Made by a program: the position numbers and the translations under genes
Part shown: one piece after another, positions 7,385 through 16,355 of the stretch
Numbering within the stretch: the first letter of the stretch is position 1
Layout of the letters: each line of letters begins with the position of its first letter
The notes under the pieces: generated by a model
What the model saw: the letters and a program-made list of their open reading frames with translations, nothing else
Told to the model about the DNA's origin: nothing
Databases searched by the model: none
NCBI GenBank assembly: GCA_934089275.1
Contig: CAKOJJ010000019.1
Span: 1-27,010, forward strand
Length of the DNA: 27,010 nucleotides
Origin: an uncultured Bacilli bacterium
GTDB taxonomy: Bacteria > Bacillota_I > Bacilli_A > RF39 > UBA660
Reading direction: 5' to 3'

Positions 7385-10300
7385 TTATTTTACTACAAAT
7401 GGATTTGTTGTTGTTCCTTCACCATCTAGATTTACAAGTGTGCCACTTGCTAACGAAACTACAGGACGGACGCCAAGAGTTTTATCTAAACGAGAAAAAC
7501 TTAAATTACCAAAACTGACACAGCCAACATATGCTTCCAGTGGATTCTTATTAACTGGTGATAAAGTCCAATAACCCTTATTTGTATTTAAATAGTTCGT
7601 TGTATCTTCATAATCATCTTCATTGGAATATTTTGTATTAAATCCTGCAAGTACAACCTCGTCTAATGTTATTAATCCAACCGGATTTGTTAGTTTTCCG
7701 TTTCCATTTTTACTGTTTACTGTAAACTTATCATTGTTATTTTGACATACTAGGCTTGGATTTGGATTAGTTGAATATTCTGATGCTCTGTGAGCCGCTG
7801 CATACAAGGTTTCTTCTTTTCCATATCCTAAGTCTCCTGCGCCCGCTATCATTACACTATTGTACAAGGTATTTCGATCATATTTCTTTGTACTTCGGTC
7901 ATTGCAAAATACTGTATCTTCTAATTTTGATGTTGTTGTTTCATCAAAATTTTTACTATACCAATTTTCTATATATTTTTTGATTAATGAATCATATAAA
8001 TTTGCATGTGTTGCTTCATAATTATCACTTCCTGCTGTTCCATACATATATCCGATAAAGGTATTATCAGAATACCTCACATTAATTCCACTTGTTCCTA
8101 TTTGAGTTGATGTCCCTGTTTGAGTTTCACATTTGCCGTTTACTGGTGTTCCATTATATATTATTTTTATTCCACCTGTCTCTGTTGTTCTTATTATCTT
8201 CCAACACATGTTATTAAATATGATATTATTATTTACTTTATCGGCTGCTCCTCTAAAGTAATATACTGGAATATTTCCTTCTGTTGCTGTTGTTGTATAT
8301 ATTCCATTTGTTCCACTTGTATTTGAATTTACTTTATAATCTATTACTGTTGTTGTATCTGCTTTATTTTTGATTAAATTATATAAATTTTCCCCCCAAT
8401 CTGCATACATATTTATATTTCCTGATGTAGCCCAATTCCATATTGTTGTCCCTGATGCATATACTGTCCCCGTTGTTGAATCTTTTGTCCATCCTGCAAA
8501 GTTATATCCATCATATGTAAATGAGTTAACTGCTAATGTACAATTTGTATCATATGTGCATGTTGTTTTACTCATTGTTCCACTTCCACCATTTGCATTA
8601 TATGTTATTGTATATGTGTTTGCATTACATTTTGCATATAATGTTTTACTTGTTTCTCCACTTGGTGTATATTTACTTCCACTTTCATATGCAATTGACC
8701 CACTTGCACTTGTTGCATATCCACATGTGTATCCTGTTTTTGTTATTGTTGGTAAGGTTACTGCTGTGTTTGTCCAATTGGCTGTAAATGTTACTGTTCC
8801 ATTATTTGTTGCTGTTAAATTCTTAAAGTATGTATTCTTTGTTGATGAACCTGTATATGCTGTTGTTATTGTACTTGAACTTGTTCCAGTTTTTGCTGTG
8901 CTTGTATTTAATCCAGTTACTGTCCAACCATTAAATATTTGAGCTTGATTTACACTTGTTGCACTTATTGTTGCTCCTTGACTATTCGCATTTATTGTTA
9001 CTGTTAATTTCTTTGTTGGATTATCTATTAATACGTTTGCATCATAACTTGCACTTGTAGGTTTATTTGTTCCACTTGTTCCATTATTCATTGTATATGC
9101 TATTTTATATGTATTTGTATTCCATTTAGCATACATATTTACATTTCCTGAAGTTGCTAAGTTTTTAACTGTTGATCCTGCTGTATATGATGTTCCACTT
9201 GTTGAATCTTTTGTCCAGTTTGCAAATGTATATCCTGTTTTAGTAAATGAGTTAGCTGCTAATGTACAATCTGTATCATATGTACATGTTGTTTTACTCA
9301 TTGTTCCACTTCCACCATTTGCATTATATGTTATTGTATATGTGTTTGCTGTCCATTTTGCATATAATGTTATACTTCCTGAAGTCGCTAAGTTCTTTAC
9401 AGTTGCTCCATTTGTATATTCGATTGATCCTGTACTTGTTTTACTCCATCCTGCAAAGGTGTATCCTGTTTTAGTAAATGTATTTGATGTTAATGTACAA
9501 TCTTTATCGTATGTACATGTTATTGTATCCATTGTACCTGTTCCACCATTATTATTAAATGCAATTTTATATGTATTTGCTGTAAATACGGCATATACAG
9601 TTTTACTTGGATAGTTTGTATCTATGAATTCTCCTGTTACTGTACTTGTGACTTCATAGTTTTTACTTCCTCCGTTTGTATTTGAATATCCTGTTAATGT
9701 ATATCCTGTTTTTGTAAATCCATTATCTGTAAATGCTTGATTTTCTTTTCCATATAGATATGTTACTTCTTTCTTTGTACTATCATTTACAAATGTTACT
9801 GTTAATTCTTTTCTTACATAATAGTAATCTACTTTGGCACTTCCATCTGCTAAGATTTTTACTGTTTGTTTACTTGGTGTTACAAATCCTTCATATGTTT
9901 TTAATTCTGCATCTACTGTTTTATTTGTTGTTCCTGTATATACTATACTTTCTGTTACTGTTTCATATGTTTTATCTAATGTTTGTAGATAATAATTTAC
10001 TGTATATTTTGTATTTGTTGCTTCTGTCCATTTTGCTTTTAATGTTATATCTTTTGCATATTTATATACACTTTCACTTGTTATACTTTCTGTATCTAAA
10101 TACCATCCTGCAAAGTTATATCCTGTCTTTGTTGGACTTGTTAATGTTCCTATTTTACTATCATATGTTGCTGTTTTACTATTTACTGTTGTTCCTCCAT
10201 CTGAATCGAAGTTAATCGTATATGTATTTGGATTACATTTTACATATATTGTTTGATCATCACTTACTGCTATACTTGTTGTATATTTAATACTTTCTGT

Positions 10301-11713
10301 TGCTGTATCTGTATATCCACATGTATATCCTGTTTTTGTTGGTGTATCTAATGTAACAGTTGCTTTATCATAATTTGCTGTTAAGTTAACTGTTCCATTA
10401 AGTTCACTTGTTAGATTCTTAAATGTTGTTCCTTTTGTTAATGTTCCATTCCAACTTACATTATTTACAAGTGCTGTATTTGATAAGTTTGTTCCTGTCC
10501 ATCCTGTAAATGCTGGGTTACCTATATAACTTGTTTTTGTTAATGTTGCTCCTTGATTATTGGCATCTATTGTTACAGTTACTTCTTTAGTTGGATTTGT
10601 TATTTCAATATCTTTACCATATACTGCTCCTGTTGGTGTACTTGAACTTGTCCCTCCATTTAGGTTATATGCTATTTTGTATGTGTTTTCTCCATAATAA
10701 GCATATAGTTTATTTGTTGTTGTTGATTTTACTAATGTATTTTCTGTTATGATCTTTCCTGTTTCATCTTTCCAATATAGGAATTTTGTTCCGACTTTGT
10801 TTGGTGTTGGTAGATTTTCATATCTTGTATTTTCTACTACTTCTATTTCTTCATCGACTTCTCCATTATTTTTTACTAATGTTATTTTTATTGTCTTTTT
10901 ATTTTCTTCTCCGATTATTCTATCTTTTATTTCATGTCCATTATCAAATATTATTGTTTTTGTACTTGATGTTGTTATACTTGTTTTATCTATGGCATTC
11001 TTTTTTATTTCTTCTTTTGTTTTATTTACATCACTTTTTTCTATATAATATAGTTCATGATTTCCTCTTTCTAAGTTTCCGATATATATGTATCCATAAT
11101 CATCGGTTGTTACAAATTGAGGATTTTCTGAGAATACTGCTATATTAGCATTTGCTATTGCTTTTCCATCTTTATCTACAAAGTATCCACTTATACTATA
11201 TACTTTTGTTGTTATTGGTGTTGTGTCTATTTCTTCTCTTTCTTCTGCATTAAAGATTAATTCTACTTTTATTTCAACATCTTTTACTTCTGTTGCTCCT
11301 TTTTTTAATTTTACTGTTAATGCTCCTGTTCTTGTTTCTTTTGCACTTAATGTTTTTGTATCATCATATGTATTTGTTACTTCTATTAAATCATTTTCTT
11401 CTACTATTACATTGATTTTTACATTTGCATCATATTGAGTACTTCCATTTGTTACTTCATATGTTAATTCTGATGTATCGTTTTCTTTCATTAAGTTCTT
11501 TGTTTCAAATGTTATTGTTTTCTTATCTTTACTTATTATTTCATTCGTATAATCTTCTTTATCTACTTCTGCTCCTGAAAAATATATTTGATAGTCGTCT
11601 TCATTTTCTGCTACTATTGTTGTTCCATTTATTATTAATGTTGTTGTTACTGCTGCAAAGCCTACACTCATTAATATTATTAATATAAATATTAATCCTT
11701 TCTTATTTTTCAC
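7385..11713 (-). CDS. Large InlB-B-repeat surface protein with lectin-like C-terminal domain
   Basis: 1442 residues. In order: signal/anchor segment (7-30, LIFILIILMSVGFAAVTTTL); a beta module (about 40-160) shared with the proteins at 25637 and 4549; a carboxypeptidase-regulatory-like Ig domain (about 168-225, GKAIANANIAVF and TDDYGYIYIGNL); a long array of Listeria-Bacteroides/InlB B repeats (about 275-1105), recognisable by Y-x-I-x-Y-N-x-NGG...F-x-KTGYTFAGW...LYAKW, with one MucBP-like unit in the middle (YTVNYYLQTLDKTYE); then a Cys-containing C-terminal domain (about 1107-1442) with GVRPVVSLASGTLVN near the end. No LPxTG motif. Probably an adhesin. Start is GTG 11713, with SD AAAGGAG inside the upstream gene. 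The unit is driven by the poly-G promoter at 12346-12374. The ligand and the attachment mode are unknown. Confidence 0.9.
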   Translation of the reverse strand: MKNKKGLIFILIILMSVGFAAVTTTLIINGTTIVAENEDDYQIYFSGAEVDKEDYTNEIISKDKKTITFETKNLMKENDTSELTYEVTNGSTQYDANVKINVIVEENDLIEVTNTYDDTKTLSAKETRTGALTVKLKKGATEVKDVEIKVELIFNAEEREEIDTTPITTKVYSISGYFVDKDGKAIANANIAVFSENPQFVTTDDYGYIYIGNLERGNHELYYIEKSDVNKTKEEIKKNAIDKTSITTSSTKTIIFDNGHEIKDRIIGEENKKTIKITLVKNNGEVDEEIEVVENTRYENLPTPNKVGTKFLYWKDETGKIITENTLVKSTTTNKLYAYYGENTYKIAYNLNGGTSSSTPTGAVYGKDIEITNPTKEVTVTIDANNQGATLTKTSYIGNPAFTGWTGTNLSNTALVNNVSWNGTLTKGTTFKNLTSELNGTVNLTANYDKATVTLDTPTKTGYTCGYTDTATESIKYTTSIAVSDDQTIYVKCNPNTYTINFDSDGGTTVNSKTATYDSKIGTLTSPTKTGYNFAGWYLDTESITSESVYKYAKDITLKAKWTEATNTKYTVNYYLQTLDKTYETVTESIVYTGTTNKTVDAELKTYEGFVTPSKQTVKILADGSAKVDYYYVRKELTVTFVNDSTKKEVTYLYGKENQAFTDNGFTKTGYTLTGYSNTNGGSKNYEVTSTVTGEFIDTNYPSKTVYAVFTANTYKIAFNNNGGTGTMDTITCTYDKDCTLTSNTFTKTGYTFAGWSKTSTGSIEYTNGATVKNLATSGSITLYAKWTANTYTITYNANGGSGTMSKTTCTYDTDCTLAANSFTKTGYTFANWTKDSTSGTSYTAGSTVKNLATSGNVNMYAKWNTNTYKIAYTMNNGTSGTNKPTSASYDANVLIDNPTKKLTVTINANSQGATISATSVNQAQIFNGWTVTGLNTSTAKTGTSSSTITTAYTGSSTKNTYFKNLTATNNGTVTFTANWTNTAVTLPTITKTGYTCGYATSASGSIAYESGSKYTPSGETSKTLYAKCNANTYTITYNANGGSGTMSKTTCTYDTNCTLAVNSFTYDGYNFAGWTKDSTTGTVYASGTTIWNWATSGNINMYADWGENLYNLIKNKADTTTVIDYKVNSNTSGTNGIYTTTATEGNIPVYYFRGAADKVNNNIIFNNMCWKIIRTTETGGIKIIYNGTPVNGKCETQTGTSTQIGTSGINVRYSDNTFIGYMYGTAGSDNYEATHANLYDSLIKKYIENWYSKNFDETTTSKLEDTVFCNDRSTKKYDRNTLYNSVMIAGAGDLGYGKEETLYAAAHRASEYSTNPNPSLVCQNNNDKFTVNSKNGNGKLTNPVGLITLDEVVLAGFNTKYSNEDDYEDTTNYLNTNKGYWTLSPVNKNPLEAYVGCVSFGNLSFSRLDKTLGVRPVVSLASGTLVNLDGEGTTTNPFVVK
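8559..8623. repeat. 65-bp exact repeat inside the surface protein gene, copy A
   Basis: Identical to 9285-9349. It encodes the start of an InlB B repeat (reading TYTITYNANGGSGTMSKTT). The distance between copies is 726 bp, a multiple of three. Confidence 0.9.
9285..9349. repeat. 65-bp exact repeat inside the surface protein gene, copy B
   Basis: Identical to 8559-8623. Flanking bases on both sides are also similar (for example the segments around 8530 and 9256), so the homologous tract is longer than the exact part. Confidence 0.9.
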
Positions 11714-11714
11714 T

Positions 11715-12317
11715 CTACTTCACTCCTTTATAAAACTCTTCTATACTTGGTAATGATTCATATATTTCTTCTTTACAATATTTATAGTTCTTGTTCTTTT
11801 TATCTTCACATTCTTTATATTTTGAATAATTATTTATTACTGGTAGGGTTACTGTTATACTTCTTGCTTTATCGTTTTTACATTTTCCATTTTTACTTAT
11901 TATATTTATTGTATATTTGATTATATCTTTACTATATATTGTTTCAAAGCTTGCTTTTTTGTTTTCTACTTCTAATAGTTTTGTTTCTTTTGTATAGTTA
12001 TTATAGATTTCTACTCGATAGTTATCACTTATATTACTTAAATTTATTTTAAATACTTTATCGACTACATCGTTTCCAGTTGTTTCATCATATCCAACAA
12101 TCTTATCTATTTTTTCATATGTTATTTTTATTTTCTTTGCTCCATTTTTGGCTTTATTTTGTGATAATATCCCACATTTACTTTCTTCAAATGTTAATTT
12201 TTCTATTTTTGTTGGATATGCATATTTCTCTTTTCCTAGAAATATTAATCCAAGTATTAATACGATTAAAATTACACCTAAAATTATCATACTTTTCTTG
12301 TTCAAAACTCTTCTCAT
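11715..12317 (-). CDS. Membrane-anchored protein encoded with the large surface protein
   Basis: 200 residues: a short basic N-terminus (MRRVLNKK), one hydrophobic segment (about 9-27, MIILGVILIVLILGLIFLG), then about 170 residues expected outside the cell. Four cysteines (in ESKCGI, NGKCKN, KECED and KYCKEE) suggest disulfides or a metal site. Beta-strand-like alternation in the middle (FKINLSNI, YRVEIYNN, YTINIISK) suggests a fibronectin/Ig-like fold, but I do not recognise the family. It is the first gene after the poly-G promoter, and its last codons contain the SD of the 1442-residue protein, so expression of the two must be linked. A role as partner or anchor of that protein is inference. 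SD GGGAAGATAA precedes ATG 12317. Confidence 0.85.
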   Translation of the reverse strand: MRRVLNKKSMIILGVILIVLILGLIFLGKEKYAYPTKIEKLTFEESKCGILSQNKAKNGAKKIKITYEKIDKIVGYDETTGNDVVDKVFKINLSNISDNYRVEIYNNYTKETKLLEVENKKASFETIYSKDIIKYTINIISKNGKCKNDKARSITVTLPVINNYSKYKECEDKKNKNYKYCKEEIYESLPSIEEFYKGVK

Positions 12318-12340
12318 TTATCTTCCCATCTTTCTATTTT

Positions 12341-12388
12341 ATTTTATAACACCCCCCCCGATTTTCAAGAACAACTTCTTTGTTTACA
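12341..12388 (-). repeat. 48-bp promoter element with C8/G8 tract, copy 1
   Basis: 45 of 48 bases match 26884-26931 in the same orientation relative to a surface-protein gene. The differences are at 12350, 12370 and 12379. Contains exactly eight C on the plus strand (12352-12359). Confidence 0.92.
12346..12374 (-). promoter_or_regulatory. Candidate phase-variable promoter with G8 tract in the spacer
   Basis: On the minus strand TTGTTC (12369-12374), spacer TTGAAAATC plus eight G (17 bases in all), then TGTTAT (12346-12351). The -10 is weaker than in the second copy. Gain or loss of one G would change the spacer to 18 or 16. It drives the 200-residue and 1442-residue protein genes. The promoter and the switching are inferred from architecture. 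Confidence 0.7.
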
Positions 12389-12426
12389 CATATTTCGTCA
12401 AATTTTGGTTGAAAAAGGTCAAAAAA

Positions 12427-12444
12427 AAGACACTTCTGTGTCTT
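12427..12444 (-). terminator. Terminator of the Tad-like operon
   Basis: AAGACAC (12427-12433), loop TTCT, GTGTCTT (12438-12444), followed by a T-run on the minus strand. It separates the secretion operon from the poly-G promoter downstream. Confidence 0.85.
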
Positions 12445-13228
12445 ATGAAAATTGTTGTAGAATTGATAATACTAGAAGAATCATTACACCTGCTCCTGTA
12501 CATACTAGCATTCGCATTGTTTTGCTTTCCATTTTATCAAGTCTATTTTTATATCTTGCTTCTCTTGCTTTTTGTTGTAAAGATGAAACAGTTTTTGAGA
12601 AAGTTAATAATTGTTCTTGTTTTCTTTCTTGTTTACCAAGACCTAATCTATAAAGAAGTCTCATCATTCGCATAGAATCTCTTACTGGATATTCTTTAGC
12701 AAATTCCATATATGGTGTTATACTTGAATCTCCAGCATTGATCTTTTCAATTAATTCTCTTAAACCATCTTTAAATATCTCAGGAGCATCTCCAACACTT
12801 TTTCCTAATGCAACTGGAACTGTATAATGTTGAATTAGAATCTCTAAGTTTTTTAAATAATATGGTAATTGTGTATCTATCAAATGTAAATGTGATTTGT
12901 AATAGCTTTTTAATTGAAGATATGGTAATTTAAACATTCCAAAAATAATAGCTAAAATAACTATTAATGTAATATAGTTAAATTTGCTGATAAATAAGAA
13001 TCCTACAAATAAACCAACTAATAAGGAATTTCTTAAACGACTGTTAAATAATTTGTCTATATCTATGGCATCTCCATATTTAGCTTTAGCATAGAATTCA
13101 AAATCATCTTCTTGTAATCTTTTAAAATAGTTGGCATTGTCATCAACAAATTTGTTGATACTAAAACCACCTATATATTGCATTACAAAAATAACAATAA
13201 TGGCAACAACTAATATTTCGTAATACAT
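12443..13228 (-). CDS. TadC-like inner-membrane platform protein (T2SS F domain)
   Basis: 261 residues. Hydrophobic segments near the N-terminus (about 5-20), in a central pair (about 68-98) and at the very C-terminus (MRMLVCTGAGVMILLVLSIL) bracket a cytoplasmic helical part (about 110-220) of the type II secretion F/GspF type, with L-x-x-LxxLIQHYTVPVALG and ending in the long RKQEQLLTFSKTVSSLQQKA helix. With the upstream TadB-like protein it would form the membrane platform turned by the ATPase. The start lies 2 bases after the tadB-like stop with GGGGG as SD inside that gene. The protein diverges clearly from textbook TadC, so the assignment leans on context and topology. Confidence 0.75.
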   Translation of the reverse strand: MYYEILVVAIIVIFVMQYIGGFSINKFVDDNANYFKRLQEDDFEFYAKAKYGDAIDIDKLFNSRLRNSLLVGLFVGFLFISKFNYITLIVILAIIFGMFKLPYLQLKSYYKSHLHLIDTQLPYYLKNLEILIQHYTVPVALGKSVGDAPEIFKDGLRELIEKINAGDSSITPYMEFAKEYPVRDSMRMMRLLYRLGLGKQERKQEQLLTFSKTVSSLQQKAREARYKNRLDKMESKTMRMLVCTGAGVMILLVLSILQQFS

Positions 13229-13230
13229 AA

Positions 13231-14124
13231 CTATTCAACCCCCGTATCTTCATTATAGAATTTTTCTCCACTTATAATAAAGTAAGAGTTAATAATTATT
13301 ATCATATGTAAAATTATTTGAACATACCATAAACTTAACATAGTTTTATAGTTTTGTTTATCCAAAAGCATTTGAGTTAACATTACTAAGAAGTATAATG
13401 CTATACCAAATCCTAAGAATTTCTTATGAGATGCTTCTCTTTCAATTTTATCTCGATATACGCCTTCTACTAAAAGGTCGATATCTAACATCATGTTTTC
13501 TAATGATTCTCCAGAATCTTTAGCACCTTCTTTAGTGATTTGAACAAACAATTGATGCATGTTTTTTACCATATAATATGGATATTTTTGATTAAACCAT
13601 TCAACGGCTTCATCTATTGTTCCGTTTTGGTATGACATTTTTATCATTGTTTCAACATCACTTTTAACGGGATCTTCTAGGATACCAGAGGATGCAACTC
13701 CTTCAAGTGATTTTACAAATGATTGAGTTGTATTAAATTCATTAATAACGTTCGTTGTGTAAACTTGAATTTCTTCAAATAAGAATTCTGAATATACACG
13801 ATTATTTCTTAAATATGCAAGATATGGAATAAACATTATGGCAACTATGGCATACAATATTGCCATCGCGATACTATAAAAATATAAATAAGCTATACCA
13901 GCAGCTCCACCACCAATAATAATGATTTGAGTAATATATTCTTTCGCAGTATATTCTTGACCTAAATCCTTACTCTTTTCTCTTACTTCTTGGTAACTAT
14001 AAGGAGCATATTTGTTATATACATTTTTTACGGTTTCAGATATAAACTTATAAACATTTTCACCATTTTGATTTCTATATGATAGAACAAAAATTGCTAT
14101 AAGTATCATTATGACTAATTCCAT
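13231..14124 (-). CDS. TadB-like inner-membrane platform protein (T2SS F domain)
   Basis: 297 residues. One N-terminal membrane segment, a pair at about 66-105 (QIIIIGGGAAGIAYLYFYSI and onward), a cytoplasmic helical T2SSF segment (about 115-235, with EIQVYTTNVINEFNTTQSF and SGESLENMMLDIDLLVEGVY), and two C-terminal segments (about 240-290). In Tad systems TadB and TadC form the pilus assembly platform in the cytoplasmic membrane. The SD AAAGGA lies 9 bases before ATG 14124. Second-to-last gene of the operon. Confidence 0.8.
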   Translation of the reverse strand: MELVIMILIAIFVLSYRNQNGENVYKFISETVKNVYNKYAPYSYQEVREKSKDLGQEYTAKEYITQIIIIGGGAAGIAYLYFYSIAMAILYAIVAIMFIPYLAYLRNNRVYSEFLFEEIQVYTTNVINEFNTTQSFVKSLEGVASSGILEDPVKSDVETMIKMSYQNGTIDEAVEWFNQKYPYYMVKNMHQLFVQITKEGAKDSGESLENMMLDIDLLVEGVYRDKIEREASHKKFLGFGIALYFLVMLTQMLLDKQNYKTMLSLWYVQIILHMIIIINSYFIISGEKFYNEDTGVE

Positions 14125-14153
14125 AAAATCATATCCTTTCTAGTTATTATCGT

Positions 14154-15497
14154 TTATATATTATTGATTTCATCTAAATCTATTATATCGGTTTTATCTA
14201 AATCAGTAATATTATTGTTTAAATTATTTACAGTTGGTTGACTTGGTTCAACTGGTCTATTTATTGTTTGAGGTTGATTTACTACATTGTTTTGATTGTT
14301 GATAACATTTGAGTTTTCAACAGAATTATTCATACTAAATGGGTTTTCAACACTTACTTTTGGTTTTTCTTCTGCTTTTGGCGCTTCAGGATTATGTTCT
14401 TCAACAACTCGGTTAGAATCATCAACTTTTTCATCTTCTCCATGAAGTCCAAAAGTATCTTCAGGAAGTGTAACATTTCCAATTGCTAAATAATCTAGTA
14501 AATTTTTTGATGGATTATGTAAAACAATTCTTCCATCCATAAATTTTTGATATAGAAGTCTACTTTGTGGTTTATTGTCATCATCGATATAGAACTCACA
14601 TACTTCCATAATCTCTCTTTGGAATCTATTTAATCTTTTAGAAAAATATCCTTTAACATATATACCAAGTTGAATATATCTATGAATTGATCCTAAGAAT
14701 TGTTCAATATCTTGTCCAGTTTCCAAAAGAGAATACATACGCATTGGTATACTTGATGCTTTATCAGCATGGATTGTTGATAAAATATGGTGCCCAGATG
14801 AAATTGAGTTACGTACAGCAAGAACGGCTTCAGCAGAACGAACTTCGGATAGTAAAATCCATATTGGGTTTTGTCTCATGCAGGCAACTAATGCTTCAGT
14901 ATAAGAAGCAATGTTATTAGTTTTCATTGCAACAATATCTCTGTGTGGGAAAATCTTATCAAGGTGAAGTTCTAGAGTATCCTCAATAGTTATAATCTTT
15001 TCATCCTCTTTTGTTTTACTTGCTAAATATTTTACTAACTCAGTTTTACCTGAACCAGTTTCTCCAGCAACCATGATATTAGCATGTCCTTCAACACATT
15101 TTACTAAAAAATCATGTAGTTGTTCAGTTATATATTGTTCATTTATAAGCTTATCTTTATTAAGTCTTATCTTAGCAGGTGTTTTACGTATAAGACAGGC
15201 TATTCCATTAGTTGCGATTGAATCATGAACGAAATTCATACGCAATTCAGCAGACTCAGCATCCAAGAAAGGATGAGCCATATTGAAAGTTTTTCCCATA
15301 ACGTTTGAGCATTGGAATGCTAATTTTTCCATAAACGCATTATTGATTTCTGGTCTTTCAACTTGATAGATACCTTTATCCAATGTTTTAAGCCAAACTT
15401 GACCACCATTGCTATATGAAATATCGGTAATGTTATCTTCCTCTAAAAATTCTTTTAAAGGTCCAAAATCCATTTGGTCAAATATAGAATTCATCAT
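14154..15497 (-). CDS. CpaF/TadA-type secretion ATPase with a long Asn-rich tail
   Basis: 447 residues. Walker A GETGSGKT at 145-152, the Asp box TIEDTLELHL near 170-179, a Walker B-like segment IWILLSEVRSAEA (about 212-224) and the His box GHHILSTIHADKA follow the order of the VirB11/CpaF/TadA ATPases, which power Tad pilus or type II-like assembly from the cytoplasm. Two oddities: the usual G-E-x-R of the Walker B/catalytic region reads S-E-V-R here, and after about residue 365 there is a low-complexity tail of some 80 residues rich in Asn, Pro, Val and Glu ending in repeated D-L-D-x-x/I-I-D-L-D-E. SD AAGGGTGA precedes two consecutive ATG codons; the first is used here. Confidence 0.92.
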   Translation of the reverse strand: MMNSIFDQMDFGPLKEFLEEDNITDISYSNGGQVWLKTLDKGIYQVERPEINNAFMEKLAFQCSNVMGKTFNMAHPFLDAESAELRMNFVHDSIATNGIACLIRKTPAKIRLNKDKLINEQYITEQLHDFLVKCVEGHANIMVAGETGSGKTELVKYLASKTKEDEKIITIEDTLELHLDKIFPHRDIVAMKTNNIASYTEALVACMRQNPIWILLSEVRSAEAVLAVRNSISSGHHILSTIHADKASSIPMRMYSLLETGQDIEQFLGSIHRYIQLGIYVKGYFSKRLNRFQREIMEVCEFYIDDDNKPQSRLLYQKFMDGRIVLHNPSKNLLDYLAIGNVTLPEDTFGLHGEDEKVDDSNRVVEEHNPEAPKAEEKPKVSVENPFSMNNSVENSNVINNQNNVVNQPQTINRPVEPSQPTVNNLNNNITDLDKTDIIDLDEINNI

Positions 15498-15533
15498 ACG
15501 GTATCACCCTTTTCCCTTTTTATTTTTTTATTC

Positions 15534-16340
15534 TTAATCTGCTATATATTCTGTTTGAGATAATATGAAGTTTTCAACAGCTTCATTAGCTATTGTAGTT
15601 TCTTCTGGATTTTCTGAATAACCAGCATTTCTTGGAACTGGTATTATTTCAATGTTTCCTTTTGGAACTTTTTCGGCTTTTCTTAATAATTCAAATATTT
15701 CATTTGGTACGGCAAAGTAAATATATTTTGGAGTTGGTTCTTTATCACTATCGGCATAAGAGAATACATCTACTCCATCTTTATCAACTACTTTATATAC
15801 TTGAATACTTTTAATAAATAATTCAAATATTATTTTTGATCCAGTACTTTCTGTATCTTTTGCTTTAAAATATAGATCAATATAGTTACCTGGCATTATT
15901 GAACAACCATAAGTTGAATGGAAATCTACTGGTAAGTTATAAATATTGTAGTTATCAGGTAAATCAGCAAATGGTGTTTTACTTACTTGATTTTCATCAA
16001 CAATAGCTTCTTTGTAGAAAAAACTGTTTTGAGGAATTTGATATCCTTCAGCTACATATTGATTTAATATTCTTGCTTTGCTTTGAATTAAACCATTTCC
16101 ACTTAAAGTTACAAATGATCCAGATATTTTAACTGTACCAATTGCATCATTTGTTATTTGAGTTTTAGAAGTAAGCATCTTAGTTGAATATGGAATGGTA
16201 ACTGGTGATATAGCACGGCTAACTGTATAGTTATAGATAAAATAAACTACAACAACTAATCCAATTACTAAAAAGAATGTTAAAGTGTTTGGATTGCTAA
16301 AAAATCTTTTAATACTAGTTTTTATTTTTTCTGTATCCAT
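15534..16340 (-). CDS. CpaB-like SAF-domain protein (second copy)
   Basis: 268 residues: one transmembrane segment (about 20-40, FLVIGLVVVVYFIYNYTV), then an extracytoplasmic SAF domain (about 45-120; AISPVTIPYSTKMLTSKTQI...DAIGTVKI) and an RcpC/CpaB-like C-terminal domain containing GNYIDLYFKAKDT and YIYFAVPNEIFELLRKAE. In Gram-negative Tad systems CpaB/RcpC is a periplasmic helper of the secretin; in monoderms, homologues occur without a secretin. It clearly shares an ancestor with the upstream neighbour (both have AISP-x-T-x-PY, SG/AGxYIDLY and F-AVP-x-E/D-L/F). SD AAAGGAG is 7 bases before ATG. Confidence 0.82.
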   Translation of the reverse strand: MDTEKIKTSIKRFFSNPNTLTFFLVIGLVVVVYFIYNYTVSRAISPVTIPYSTKMLTSKTQITNDAIGTVKISGSFVTLSGNGLIQSKARILNQYVAEGYQIPQNSFFYKEAIVDENQVSKTPFADLPDNYNIYNLPVDFHSTYGCSIMPGNYIDLYFKAKDTESTGSKIIFELFIKSIQVYKVVDKDGVDVFSYADSDKEPTPKYIYFAVPNEIFELLRKAEKVPKGNIEIIPVPRNAGYSENPEETTIANEAVENFILSQTEYIAD

Positions 16341-16355
16341 AATTGAACTCCTTTT

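Noticed and set aside
8370..8942. Long plus-strand frames rich in Leu, Phe, Tyr and Val opposite the 1442-residue protein
   Set aside because: They have no SD, their composition is that of a reverse complement of Thr/Asn/Lys-rich coding DNA, and the minus-strand gene is far better supported.
8480..9550. CRISPR-like or tandem non-coding array
   Set aside because: The repeats are in-frame InlB B-type protein repeats within one long gene; spacing and sequence do not fit CRISPR.
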